A stretch of 23,805 nt of DNA from JAJDGF01 sp031549325. GTDB lineage: Bacteria; Bacillota; Clostridia; Christensenellales; Aristaeellaceae. The translations under genes and the position numbers were made by a program. Positions 15,003 to 22,773 of the stretch are shown piece after piece. The first letter of the stretch is position 1. The number at the start of each line of letters is the position of its first letter. Below the pieces are notes generated by a model, which saw only the letters and a program-made list of their open reading frames with translations, had not been told where the DNA came from and ran no database searches. The stretch spans positions 1 through 23,805 of the forward strand of contig JAVBQA010000113.1 in NCBI GenBank assembly GCA_031549325.1, given 5' to 3'.

Positions 15003-16340
15003 ATGCAACCAGTATCTTTTGACGCCATTCGCGCATTTGGCCAGCGGTTTGAGAGGGATCCGCTGCGGCGCGTATCCATGAACGCCGTGGTGAAAAACGG
15101 GCTGCTGAATGCCGCTGAGACCTTTTCGGGCATTCGCGGCATGCGCTATGATTTTTCCGTTGAACTGCCCGCCGCCAAAATCACCAACCAGAAGAACAGC
15201 GGGCGCTGCTGGCTGTTTGCCGGGTTGAACACCATGCGGCTTGAAGTCATGAAAAAGTGCAACCTTGAGAACTTCGAGCTGTCGCAGAGCTACATGATGT
15301 TCTGGGACAAGCTGGAAAAGTCCAACTTCTTCCTGGAGAACGTCATCAGCACGGTGGATGAACCCGTCGGCAGCCGCCTGCTGGACCATCTGCTGCTGGA
15401 TCCGGTGCAGGACGGCGGCCAGTGGGACATGTTCGTGGCGCTGGTGGAAAAGTACGGCGTGGTGCCCAAGGACCAGATGCCCGAGGCGTTCCATTCGGGC
15501 AACACCCGCCACATGGCGAAGTTCCTGACGCTGAAGCTGCGCGAGGGCGCACAGCAGATCCGGGGCGCCGCGAAAGCCGGCGAGACGAAAGAGCAGCTCC
15601 AGGCCCGAAAAATGACGCTGCTGGAGGCTGTGTACGCCATGCTGTGCACCTGCCTGGGCACACCGCCTCAGCGCTTCGATTTTGAGTACCGCGACAAAGA
15701 CAAGAACTTCGCCGCCGAGCGCAACCTGACGCCCCAGGCGTTCTGCCAGAAGTATGTGGGGCAGACGCTCGCCGACTACGTCAGCGTCATCAACGCGCCC
15801 ACGCAGGACAAGCCCTACATGAAAACTTTCACCGTAAAGCGCCTGGGCAACGTGGCCGAAGGCCGCCAGATCAAGTACCTGAACCTTGAGAGCAGCGAGC
15901 TGAAGCGCCTCGCCATCGCGCAGCTTGAGGACGGCCAGCCGGTGTGGTTTGGCTGCGACGTGGCCCAGTGGCTGTGCGCCAGCAACGGCGCGATGAGTTT
16001 GTCCGGCTTTGACTTTGAGACGGTGCTGGGCGCCAGCTTCACGCTCGACAAGGCGCAGCGGCTGGATTACCGCGAGTCGGTGCTCACCCACGCCATGGTG
16101 TTCATGGGCGTAAACCTGGTGGACGGCGCGCCCAACCGCTGGAAGGTGGAAAACAGCTGGGGCGACAAGTCGGGCCACGAGGGCTGGTACATCATGTCGG
16201 ACGACTGGTTTGACCAGTATAACTACCAGGTGGTCGTGAACAAGAAGTATCTGACGCCCGAGCAGCGGGCAGCTTATGAGCAAGCGCCCATCGAACTCGA
16301 GCCCTGGGATCCCTTTGGATCGCTGGCGCTCATGGACTGA
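15003..16340 (+). CDS. pepC: Cysteine aminopeptidase C (bleomycin hydrolase family, C1B)
   Basis: This 445-residue cytoplasmic peptidase removes N-terminal amino acids from peptides; family members form a hexamer with the active sites inside. The papain-type catalytic residues are all visible: C69 in NSGRCWLFAGLNTMR, H363 in LTHAMVFMG and N384 in KVENSWGDKSGHEGW. The oxyanion Gln lies just before the Cys in TNQKNSGRC. Length and motif spacing agree with the family. There is no signal peptide. AGGAGGG lies 8 nt before ATG 15003. No T-run terminator separates it from the DUF6483 and gcv genes, so they may share a transcript that links peptide breakdown to glycine use. Confidence 0.96.
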   Translation: MQPVSFDAIRAFGQRFERDPLRRVSMNAVVKNGLLNAAETFSGIRGMRYDFSVELPAAKITNQKNSGRCWLFAGLNTMRLEVMKKCNLENFELSQSYMMFWDKLEKSNFFLENVISTVDEPVGSRLLDHLLLDPVQDGGQWDMFVALVEKYGVVPKDQMPEAFHSGNTRHMAKFLTLKLREGAQQIRGAAKAGETKEQLQARKMTLLEAVYAMLCTCLGTPPQRFDFEYRDKDKNFAAERNLTPQAFCQKYVGQTLADYVSVINAPTQDKPYMKTFTVKRLGNVAEGRQIKYLNLESSELKRLAIAQLEDGQPVWFGCDVAQWLCASNGAMSLSGFDFETVLGASFTLDKAQRLDYRESVLTHAMVFMGVNLVDGAPNRWKVENSWGDKSGHEGWYIMSDDWFDQYNYQVVVNKKYLTPEQRAAYEQAPIELEPWDPFGSLALMD

Positions 16341-16431
16341 TGCCTGAACCGGATCCAGGGGCTCTGTTCCTGGCCGGAGGGCCGGGGGCGGCGCCCCCCG
16401 GATCGATTCCCCAGCTTTGGAGGTGAGAAGC
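16341..16431 (+). other. Intergenic GC-rich hairpins between pepC and the DUF6483 gene
   Basis: CCGGGGGCGGCGCCCCCCGG (16382-16401) folds into a stable stem, and CCAGG...CCTGG (about 16356-16374) may form another. No U-tract follows. They could modulate read-through or RNA stability within the operon. Confidence 0.4.
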
Positions 16432-16806
16432 ATGTTCCAGCCCGACTACATCATGCGCCAGATCGAGACGCTCACCCAGGCGGCGGCCAAGCTGTTCATG
16501 CACAAGGACATCAACAAGATAGAGATGTTCAAGGAGGACGGCAGCCTGTCGGGGGCGGGGCTGTTGTACCATCGGCTGAAAGCGCTGATCAACCAGGGCA
16601 AGATCAACGAGGCCGAGGATCTGCTGTTTGCAGAGCTCGATTCGGCCCCAGTGTCCGAGATCCTGGCCGTCGTGATCCATTTCTACCGGGATCTGGCCGC
16701 GCTGACCGACGAGCAGCTGAAGCAAGCGAATTTCTCGCGTGCCGAGATCGCGCAGGGGCTGGCCGATGTCCAAAACAGATTAAACGCTCTATCCGAGCAG
16801 CCTTGA
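16432..16806 (+). CDS. DUF6483 family protein
   Basis: This 124-residue protein begins MFQPDYIMRQIETLTQAAAKLFM, the family's characteristic N-terminus. The rest is predicted all-helical, with a TPR-like pair (LLYHRLKALINQGKINEAEDLLFAEL) and FYRDLAALTDEQLKQANFSRAEI. The function is unknown. The ATG is 5 nt after GGAGGTGA; an in-frame ATG 15 bases earlier overlaps the ribosome site and is rejected. The gcvT start lies 52 bp downstream, so it appears to belong to the glycine cleavage operon. Confidence 0.85.
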   Translation: MFQPDYIMRQIETLTQAAAKLFMHKDINKIEMFKEDGSLSGAGLLYHRLKALINQGKINEAEDLLFAELDSAPVSEILAVVIHFYRDLAALTDEQLKQANFSRAEIAQGLADVQNRLNALSEQP

Positions 16807-16858
16807 CGCCGCTGCAAAACCATACGACATTGTGATGAATGCGAGAGAGGTGGAGCCA

Positions 16859-17941
16859 ATGGAGAAAAAGACCCCGCTGTACGACGTCCACGTGGCGCTT
16901 GGCGGCAAAATCGTGCCCTTCGCGGGCTATCTGCTGCCGGTTCAGTACCCGTCCGGCGTGATCGCCGAGCACATGGCTGTCAGAGGGCAGGCCGGGCTTT
17001 TCGATGTGTCCCATATGGGCGAGGTGTTCTATGAAGGGCCGGACGCCCTTGCCAACCTGAATGCGCTGCTCACCAACGATTTTTCGTCCATGGTGGATGG
17101 CCAGGTCCGCTATTCGCCCATGTGCAACGAGCAGGGCGGCATCGTGGACGACCTGATCGTGTATCGCTTCAATCAGAACAAATACATGCTGGTGGTGAAC
17201 GCCTCCAACCGCGACAAGGATGTCGCCTGGATGCGCGCCCGGCGATTTGGGGATGTTACCCTCACCGACAAATCCGATGAACTGTGCGAGCTGGCGCTGC
17301 AGGGCCCGGCCGCCAAAGCGATCCTGGCAAGGCTGGTGCCCGACGAGCAGATTCCCAAGAAGTACTACTACTTCACGCCCGAGGCCGATGTTTCGGGGAT
17401 TCCGTGCATCGTATCCCGCACAGGGTACACCGGCGAACACGGCTACGAGCTCTACGCCCAAGCGGGGGACGCCGGGAAACTCTGGGGGATCGTGATGGAT
17501 GCCGGCAAGGATCTGGGGCTGATCCCCTGCGGGCTGGGCGCGCGCGACACGCTGCGCCTGGAGGCCAGCATGCCGCTGTATGGTCACGAGATGGCGGATG
17601 ACATCAGCCCGCTGGAGGCGGGGCTCGCCTGGGCGGTGAAGCTGGACAAGCCGGAGTTTGTCGGGAAAGACGCCGTGCAGGCCATGGGCACGCCCAGAAC
17701 CCGCGTTGGACTGAAAGTCACCGGCAAGGGCATCGTGCGCGAGCATCAGGATGTGTTCCGCGGCGGTCAGAAGATTGGCGTCACCACCTCCGGAACCCAC
17801 CTGCCCTTCCTCGGCGCCGCCTACGCCATGGCGCTGGTGGACACCGGCAGCGCCTCCGCCGGCGATGCCGTCGAGGTGGACGTGCGCGGCCGCCGCGTTG
17901 AGGCCGATGTCGTGCCGCTGCCGTTTTATAAGAGGGGTTAG
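16859..17941 (+). CDS. gcvT: Glycine cleavage system T protein (aminomethyltransferase)
   Basis: This 360-residue enzyme moves the aminomethyl group from lipoyl-GcvH to tetrahydrofolate, giving 5,10-methylene-THF and ammonia. Family motifs are the N-terminal TPLYDVHVALGGKIVPFAGY, QAGLFDVSHMGEV, SRTGYTGEHGYELY, the folate-site region GARDTLRLEASMPLYGHE and SPLEAGLAWAVKLDK. The C-terminal beta-barrel ends VEADVVPLPFYKRG. ATG 16859 was chosen 5 nt after GAGAGGTGG; upstream in-frame GTG/ATG codons at 16832-16835 have no ribosome site. The 52-bp gap before it is too short for a glycine riboswitch, and no such motif was seen. Confidence 0.96.
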   Translation: MEKKTPLYDVHVALGGKIVPFAGYLLPVQYPSGVIAEHMAVRGQAGLFDVSHMGEVFYEGPDALANLNALLTNDFSSMVDGQVRYSPMCNEQGGIVDDLIVYRFNQNKYMLVVNASNRDKDVAWMRARRFGDVTLTDKSDELCELALQGPAAKAILARLVPDEQIPKKYYYFTPEADVSGIPCIVSRTGYTGEHGYELYAQAGDAGKLWGIVMDAGKDLGLIPCGLGARDTLRLEASMPLYGHEMADDISPLEAGLAWAVKLDKPEFVGKDAVQAMGTPRTRVGLKVTGKGIVREHQDVFRGGQKIGVTTSGTHLPFLGAAYAMALVDTGSASAGDAVEVDVRGRRVEADVVPLPFYKRG

Positions 17942-18064
17942 CGCGCGGGCTCCCGCCCGTTGCGCCGCGAGGGCCGGCGGCCCTCGCCCCCCAGCGGAGC
18001 CGCCACAGAGATTTGCAGCGGCCGATACCCCATCGGCCCGCCGACAATAAAGGAGGACATGGCC
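17942..18064 (+). other. gcvT-gcvH spacer with two perfect hairpins
   Basis: CGAGGGCC-GGC-GGCCCTCG (17968-17986) and GGCCGAT-ACCCC-ATCGGCC (18020-18038) are perfect stems of 8 and 7 bp. Neither has a U-tract. They may affect RNA processing or the ratio of T to H protein. Confidence 0.45.
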
Positions 18065-18448
18065 ATGAACATCCCCGAGAACCTGAAGTACTCCAAGTCC
18101 CACGAGTGGGTGCTGTACCTGAGCGACACCAAGGCGCGCGTGGGCATCACCGACTTTGCCCAGGGCCAGATGGGCGACATCGTGTTCATCAACCTGCCGC
18201 TGGAGGGCGACGACGTGGTGGCTGGCGAGTCCTTCACCGACATCGAGTCGGTCAAGGCGGTCGCCGACGTGTTCAGCCCGCTCACCGGTTCCATCTGCGC
18301 CGTCAACGGAGCGCTGGACGCCGCCCCCGAGAAGATGAACAGCGCCCCTTACGAAGCCTGGATTTGCGAGGTTGAAGGCATCAGCGCCACCGAGGAATTG
18401 CTGGACGCCGCCGCGTACAAGGCATTCTGTGAGTCCGAGGGGGCATAG
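18065..18448 (+). CDS. gcvH: Glycine cleavage system H protein (lipoyl carrier)
   Basis: This 127-residue carrier shuttles the aminomethyl group on a lipoyl arm between the P, T and L proteins. The lipoylation site is K64 in TDIESVKAVADVFSP. The N-terminal KSHEWVLYL, GITDFAQGQMGDIVFINLP and the SAPYEAWICEV region are typical. Of two in-frame ATGs, 18065 is preferred because it is 8 nt from AAAGGAGG, whereas 18059 is only 2 nt away. The stop codon is one base before the gcvPA start. Confidence 0.96.
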   Translation: MNIPENLKYSKSHEWVLYLSDTKARVGITDFAQGQMGDIVFINLPLEGDDVVAGESFTDIESVKAVADVFSPLTGSICAVNGALDAAPEKMNSAPYEAWICEVEGISATEELLDAAAYKAFCESEGA

Positions 18449-18449
18449 C

Positions 18450-19763
18450 ATGGGCAGTTACATTCCATCCTCGCTGGAGGAGAGAGCGCAAATGCTGGCG
18501 GCGGTTGGGCTGACGAGCACGAGCCAGCTGTACCAGGACGTACCCGAGGCCATGCGCGTCACATCCCTGAACCTGCCGGAGGGCGCATCGGAGCTGGAAG
18601 TGTCGCGGCTGATGCAGGCATATGCCGGCGAGAACACCGTGTTCCCGTCCATCTTTCGCGGCGCGGGCGCATACAACCACTATATCCCGTCCATCGCCAA
18701 GACGGTTGTCGGCAAAGAGGATTTCCTGACCGCTTACACGCCCTATCAGGCGGAGATCAGCCAGGGCATCCTGCAGTCGATTTTTGAGTATCAGACCATG
18801 ATCTGCGAGCTGACGGGCATGGACGCCAGCAACGCCTCGGTCTACGACGGCGCGACAGCTGCCGCCGAGGCGACGAACATGTGCCGCGAACGCGCCCGCA
18901 CCGTGGCGCTGGTGGCGAAGACCGCGAATCCCATGGTGATCCAGACCATCAGAACCTATGGCAACGGGCTGGACGCCGAGGTCGTCATGATCCCCGAAAA
19001 AGACGGCAGGGTGGATCTTGGCGCGCTGAGGGAGCTGCTCAACGAGCGCTCCGCCTGTGTGTACCTGCAACAGCCCAATTTCTACGGGCTGATCGAGGAT
19101 GCGGACGCCGTGTGCGAGGCCGCGCACCTGGCGGGCGCAAAGCTCATCCTGGGCGTGAACCCGATAGCCTGCGCGATGCTCAAGACGCCGGGCGAGACGG
19201 GCGCCGACATCGCCGTGGGCGAGGGTCAGCCGCTCGGACTGCCGCTGGCGTTTGGCGGGCCGTACCTTGGGTTTATGGCCACGCGCACCGCCATGGTTCG
19301 AAAACTGCCCGGCCGCATCGTGGGGGAGACGACCGATCTGGACGGTAAGCGCGCGTTCGTGCTGACGCTGCAGGCGCGCGAGCAGCACATCCGGCGCGAG
19401 AAGGCGCTGAGCAATGTGTGCAGCAATCAGGCGCTGTGCGCCATGGCGGCTTCGGTGTATGCCGCCGCCATGGGCAAGGAGGGCCTCGTCGAGGTGGCCT
19501 CCCAGTGCCACAGCAAGGCGGCCTATCTGAGGGATCAGCTAAGCGCCATCGGCTACGCGCCGGTGCACGAAGGCGAGTTCTTCCATGAATTCGTGAGCCG
19601 CTGCCCGGGGGACGCCGAAAAAACCATGCGGGCGCTGGAGGCCAAGGGCATCCTGGGCGGGCTGCCCCTTCAGGATGGCAATGTCCTGTGGTGCGCCACA
19701 GAGATGAACAGCAAGGCCCAAATGGATGCGCTGGTGCGCGCGCTGAAGGAGGTGGCGAAATGA
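18450..19763 (+). CDS. gcvPA: Glycine dehydrogenase (decarboxylating) subunit 1
   Basis: This 437-residue protein is the N-terminal half of the split P protein, which with GcvPB decarboxylates glycine and loads the aminomethyl group on GcvH. Clear family blocks are MGSYIPSSLEERAQML at the start, the GAGAYNHYIPSI region, FLTAYTPYQAEISQGILQSI, FEYQTMICELTGMDASNASV and LQAREQHIRREKALSNVCSN. The ATG lies directly after the gcvH stop with a one-base gap, and GAGGGGG inside gcvH serves as ribosome site. Its end overlaps the gcvPB start (ATGA), pointing to coupled translation in equal amounts. Confidence 0.97.
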   Translation: MGSYIPSSLEERAQMLAAVGLTSTSQLYQDVPEAMRVTSLNLPEGASELEVSRLMQAYAGENTVFPSIFRGAGAYNHYIPSIAKTVVGKEDFLTAYTPYQAEISQGILQSIFEYQTMICELTGMDASNASVYDGATAAAEATNMCRERARTVALVAKTANPMVIQTIRTYGNGLDAEVVMIPEKDGRVDLGALRELLNERSACVYLQQPNFYGLIEDADAVCEAAHLAGAKLILGVNPIACAMLKTPGETGADIAVGEGQPLGLPLAFGGPYLGFMATRTAMVRKLPGRIVGETTDLDGKRAFVLTLQAREQHIRREKALSNVCSNQALCAMAASVYAAAMGKEGLVEVASQCHSKAAYLRDQLSAIGYAPVHEGEFFHEFVSRCPGDAEKTMRALEAKGILGGLPLQDGNVLWCATEMNSKAQMDALVRALKEVAK

Positions 19764-21196
19764 GACTGCTGTATGAGATCAGCCGCGAGGGGCGCGGCCT
19801 GTCCATTCTGCCGCCGCTGGACGTGCCTTTGGCCGAGTTGCCCGTGGAACTGCGGAGGGAAAAGCCCGCGCAGCTGCCTCAGCTATCCGAGATCGACATC
19901 GACCGCCACTACTCGGGCTTGGCGAAAATGACCCACGGCGTAAACGACGGGTTCTATCCGCTGGGCTCGTGCACCATGAAATACAACCCGCGCATCAATG
20001 AGGAGATGGCCGCGCTCCCGGGCTTCACGGGGATTCATCCGCTGCAGCCCATCCGCACCGCGCAGGGCTGCCTGCGGCTGCTGAGCGACGCGGAAACGCA
20101 CTTGTGCGAGATCACCGGCATGGACGCGATGAGCTTTCAGCCCGCGGCGGGCGCGCACGGCGAGCTGCTGGGTCTGCTGCTCATCAAGGCGTACCACGCC
20201 CACCGGGGCGATAGGGCGCGCACCAAGATCATCGTGCCCGATTCGGCCCACGGCACCAACCCGGCCTCGGCCGCGATGGCGTCTTACCAGGTGGTCTCCG
20301 TGCCGTCGAACGCCGAGGGCTGCGTGGATCTCGCCGCCTTGCGCGCCGCCGTCGGGCCCGACACCGCGGGCCTGATGCTGACCAACCCCAACACGCTGGG
20401 CGTGTTTGACAAGAACATCCTGGAGATCACGAAAATCGTGCACGACGCGGGCGGCCTGAACTACTACGATGGCGCGAACCTGAACGCCATCATGGGCGTG
20501 GCGCGCCCGGGCGACATGGGCTTTGACGTGGTGCACCTGAATCTGCACAAGACCTTCTCCACGCCCCACGGCGGCGGCGGCCCGGGCGCGGGCCCGGTGG
20601 GCGTGAAGCGGGTACTCGCGCCATTCCTGCCCATGGATTGCCCCCATAAGCAGGGCGATTCGTACGCCTTCGCCAACCCCGAACACACCATCGGCCGGGT
20701 CAAGGCGTTTTACGGCAACTTCCTGGTGGTCGTGCGCGCGCTGACCTACATCCTGACGCTTGGCCGCGAAGGGGTCCCCGAGGCCGCGAAAAACGCGGTG
20801 CTCAACGCCAACTACCTGATGGGGCTGCTGAAGGACATCTGCCCCATAGCCAATGACGGCATCTGCATGCATGAGTTCGTCATGACGCTGGAGCAGCTGA
20901 AAAAGGACACCGGCGTCTCCGCCATGGACATCGCCAAGGGACTGCTCGACCGGGGCATCCACCCGCCCACAATGTACTTTCCGCTGATCGTGCATGAGGC
21001 GCTGATGCTGGAGCCCACCGAGACCGAGTCCAAGGACACGCTGGACGAGGCCGCCCAGGTGCTGCGCGAGCTGTTCCGGATGGCGCACGAAAACCCGCAG
21101 GCGCTGCACGACGCGCCCGTCACCACCCCCGTCCGCCGCCTGGATGAAGTGGGCGCCGCGAGGAACCCAAGGCTGAAGCACGGCTTCGAGGAGTGA
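19760..21196 (+). CDS. gcvPB: Glycine dehydrogenase (decarboxylating) subunit 2, PLP-bearing
   Basis: This 478-residue protein is the C-terminal half of the split P protein and carries pyridoxal phosphate. K264 in HLNLHKTFSTPHGGGGPG is the expected Schiff-base lysine, with the glycine-rich loop after it. Other family blocks are GFYPLGSCTMKYNP, PAAGAHGELLG, DSAHGTNPASA and GIHPPTMYFPLIVHEALM. ATG 19760 overlaps the gcvPA stop in ATGA, with GGAGGTGG upstream. The L protein (lipoamide dehydrogenase) is not in the window and must be supplied elsewhere. Confidence 0.97.
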   Translation: MRLLYEISREGRGLSILPPLDVPLAELPVELRREKPAQLPQLSEIDIDRHYSGLAKMTHGVNDGFYPLGSCTMKYNPRINEEMAALPGFTGIHPLQPIRTAQGCLRLLSDAETHLCEITGMDAMSFQPAAGAHGELLGLLLIKAYHAHRGDRARTKIIVPDSAHGTNPASAAMASYQVVSVPSNAEGCVDLAALRAAVGPDTAGLMLTNPNTLGVFDKNILEITKIVHDAGGLNYYDGANLNAIMGVARPGDMGFDVVHLNLHKTFSTPHGGGGPGAGPVGVKRVLAPFLPMDCPHKQGDSYAFANPEHTIGRVKAFYGNFLVVVRALTYILTLGREGVPEAAKNAVLNANYLMGLLKDICPIANDGICMHEFVMTLEQLKKDTGVSAMDIAKGLLDRGIHPPTMYFPLIVHEALMLEPTETESKDTLDEAAQVLRELFRMAHENPQALHDAPVTTPVRRLDEVGAARNPRLKHGFEE

Positions 21197-21245
21197 CGGT
21201 GTGGGGTGGGCCGCCCGGATCCCGCGCGAGCGGGCCGCCCAACAG

Positions 21246-21287
21246 AACGCCGGGAACGCTATCCTATGGACCCGTTCCGGCGGTTTT
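21246..21287 (+). terminator. Probable terminator of the gcv operon
   Basis: CGCCGGGAACG (21248-21258) pairs with CGTTCCGGCG (21273-21282) with one bulged G and a loop of about 14 nt, followed by GTTTT. Just before it, GGGCCGCCC occurs twice (21208-21216 and 21232-21240). Confidence 0.65.
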
Positions 21288-21294
21288 GCAGGAT

Positions 21295-21323
21295 TTCACA
21301 TTCAAAGATTCATTTTTTAACAT
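21295..21323 (+). promoter_or_regulatory. Possible promoter of the aminotransferase gene
   Basis: TTCACA (21295-21300), a 17-nt spacer and TAACAT (21318-21323) form a weak sigma-A-like pair inside an AT-rich leader. This would give a 5' UTR of about 95 nt containing the inverted repeat at 21365-21406. Confidence 0.35.
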
Positions 21324-21364
21324 GGAATCCGGGAAACAACGAGCAGGAGAACGGAATATTTCAT

Positions 21365-21406
21365 AGAATACCTTATGGACATTGCAAATTGACCATAAGG
21401 TATTCT
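21365..21406 (+). promoter_or_regulatory. Perfect 14-bp inverted repeat in the aminotransferase leader
   Basis: AGAATACCTTATGG and CCATAAGGTATTCT are exact inverted copies separated by 14 nt, ending just before the GGAGAGG ribosome site. This could be an operator for a dimeric regulator or an RNA hairpin acting on translation. It has no T-run, so it is not a simple terminator. Confidence 0.6.
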
Positions 21407-21426
21407 GTCGGAGAGGATGATTTCGT

Positions 21427-22626
21427 ATGGCTTTGACGCTGTCTCAGCGTTGCCAAAACATCGCGCCGTCCGTCACGCTGGCGATCGATGCGCAGGCCAA
21501 GGAAATGAAGGAGCGAGGCGAGGACGTCGTCGGTTTTGGCGCGGGCGAGCCGGACATGGGCACGCCCGGCTACATCGTAGACGCCGCCAAGGAGGCCCTG
21601 GACAAGGGCATGACGCGCTACACCCCGGTGCCCGGTACGCTGGCGCTGCGCAAGCAGATCTGCGAAAAGCTGCAAAAGGACAACGGCCTTGTCTATACGC
21701 CCGCCCAGATCATCGTGACCAACGGCGCCAAGCAGGCGCTGTTCAACGCGTTCTCGGCGATTCTGGATCAGGGCGACGAGGTGTTGATTCCCAGCCCCTG
21801 CTGGATCAGCTATCCCGAGATCGTCAAAATGACCGGCGGCGAGCCGGTGTTGGTCGAGGGCAAGGAAGAGCAGGGCTTTTTGGTGGATGCGGACCAGCTG
21901 CGCGCGCGGGTTACCCCCCGCACCAAGGCCATCATCATCTGCTCGCCCAGCAACCCCAACGGCTGCGTCTGGACCCGCGAGATGCTCCAGGGCATTGCGG
22001 ATCTGGCGGTCGAGAAAGGGCTGTTCGTGGTTTCGGACGAGATCTATGAGAAGCTCATCTATGACGGGCGCGAGCACGTGTCCATTGCTTCCCTGGGGGA
22101 GCAGATCAAAAACCAAACCATCCTCATCAACGGCCATTCCAAGGCCTACGCCATGACCGGCTGGCGCATTGGCTACGCGGCCGGGCCGGCGGACGTGATC
22201 AAGGGCATGTCGGCCTTTCAGAGCCATGCCACCAGCAACGCCAACTCCATCGCGCAGCATGCCGCCATGGTGGCCCTGCAGCAGGGAGACGACATCGTGG
22301 CGGATATGGTGACGGAGTTTGGCGCCCGCCGGACGCTGATTCACCAGCTCATCAACGACATCCCCGGGCTGTCGGCCAACCTGCCGGAGGGCGCGTTTTA
22401 CATCATGATGAACATCAGCGGGCTGAAGGGTAAAAAGTATCAGGGGCAGCCGATCGAAAACTCGATGGATTTCGCGCGCCTGCTACTGGAGGCCCAGAAG
22501 GTGGCCGTGGTGCCCGGCCGTCCGTTCGGCGCGGATCAGCACGTGCGGCTAAGCTACGCCACCTCTCAGGAGAACATCAGAAAAGGGATCGGCCGGATCA
22601 AGGAATTCGTCGGGACGCTGGAGTAA
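21427..22626 (+). CDS. PLP-dependent aminotransferase, class I/II (aspartate aminotransferase type)
   Basis: This 399-residue enzyme transfers an amino group between an amino acid and a 2-oxo acid. Visible residues are N in SNPNGCVWTREML, D and Y in VVSDEIYEKLIYDG, the Schiff-base K239 in GHSKAYAMTGWRIGYAAGP and R374 in HVRLSYATS for the substrate carboxylate. The length and the start MALTLSQRCQNIAPSVTLAIDAQAKEMK match the Firmicute AspC/AspB subgroup, but substrate preference is not certain. GGAGAGG is about 10 nt before the ATG. It lies after the gcv terminator and has its own leader, so it is probably regulated separately. Confidence 0.93.
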   Translation: MALTLSQRCQNIAPSVTLAIDAQAKEMKERGEDVVGFGAGEPDMGTPGYIVDAAKEALDKGMTRYTPVPGTLALRKQICEKLQKDNGLVYTPAQIIVTNGAKQALFNAFSAILDQGDEVLIPSPCWISYPEIVKMTGGEPVLVEGKEEQGFLVDADQLRARVTPRTKAIIICSPSNPNGCVWTREMLQGIADLAVEKGLFVVSDEIYEKLIYDGREHVSIASLGEQIKNQTILINGHSKAYAMTGWRIGYAAGPADVIKGMSAFQSHATSNANSIAQHAAMVALQQGDDIVADMVTEFGARRTLIHQLINDIPGLSANLPEGAFYIMMNISGLKGKKYQGQPIENSMDFARLLLEAQKVAVVPGRPFGADQHVRLSYATSQENIRKGIGRIKEFVGTLE

Positions 22627-22642
22627 GCAACCTGTCATGGGC

Positions 22643-22679
22643 AAAAAAGGCGGAGGGACAAGATCCTCTGCCTTTTTTT
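22643..22679 (+). terminator. Rho-independent terminator after the aminotransferase gene
   Basis: AAAAAAGGCGGAGG and CCTCTGCCTTTTTTT pair over about 14 bp (one G-U) with a short loop and a run of seven Ts. Confidence 0.92.
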
Positions 22680-22711
22680 GTCTGCATTTTGTGGTTTTTT
22701 GTCCTATTTTG

Positions 22712-22740
22712 TTGACGTAACACTACATATAGATTATAAT
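22712..22740 (+). promoter_or_regulatory. Near-consensus sigma-A promoter
   Basis: TTGACG (22712-22717), a 17-nt spacer and TATAAT (22735-22740). It is the best promoter in the window and drives the C39-like peptidase gene. Confidence 0.85.
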
Positions 22741-22773
22741 GCCAATTGGTGAAGAATGGAGGTGAGGTGCAGG

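Noticed and set aside
14916..16433. Long minus-strand open frame across pepC
   Set aside because: It is antisense to a certain gene with all catalytic residues intact; the translation shows no domain.
16807..16858. Glycine riboswitch before gcvT
   Set aside because: The gap is only 52 nt and has no paired glycine-aptamer layout.
16604..18451. 615-codon minus-strand open frame across the DUF6483 gene, gcvT and gcvH
   Set aside because: It spans three real genes and their spacers on the other strand; it is an artefact of high GC content.
19883..21181. Minus-strand open frame opposite gcvPB
   Set aside because: It is antisense to a conserved PLP enzyme gene, with His/Arg/Val-rich composition and no domain.
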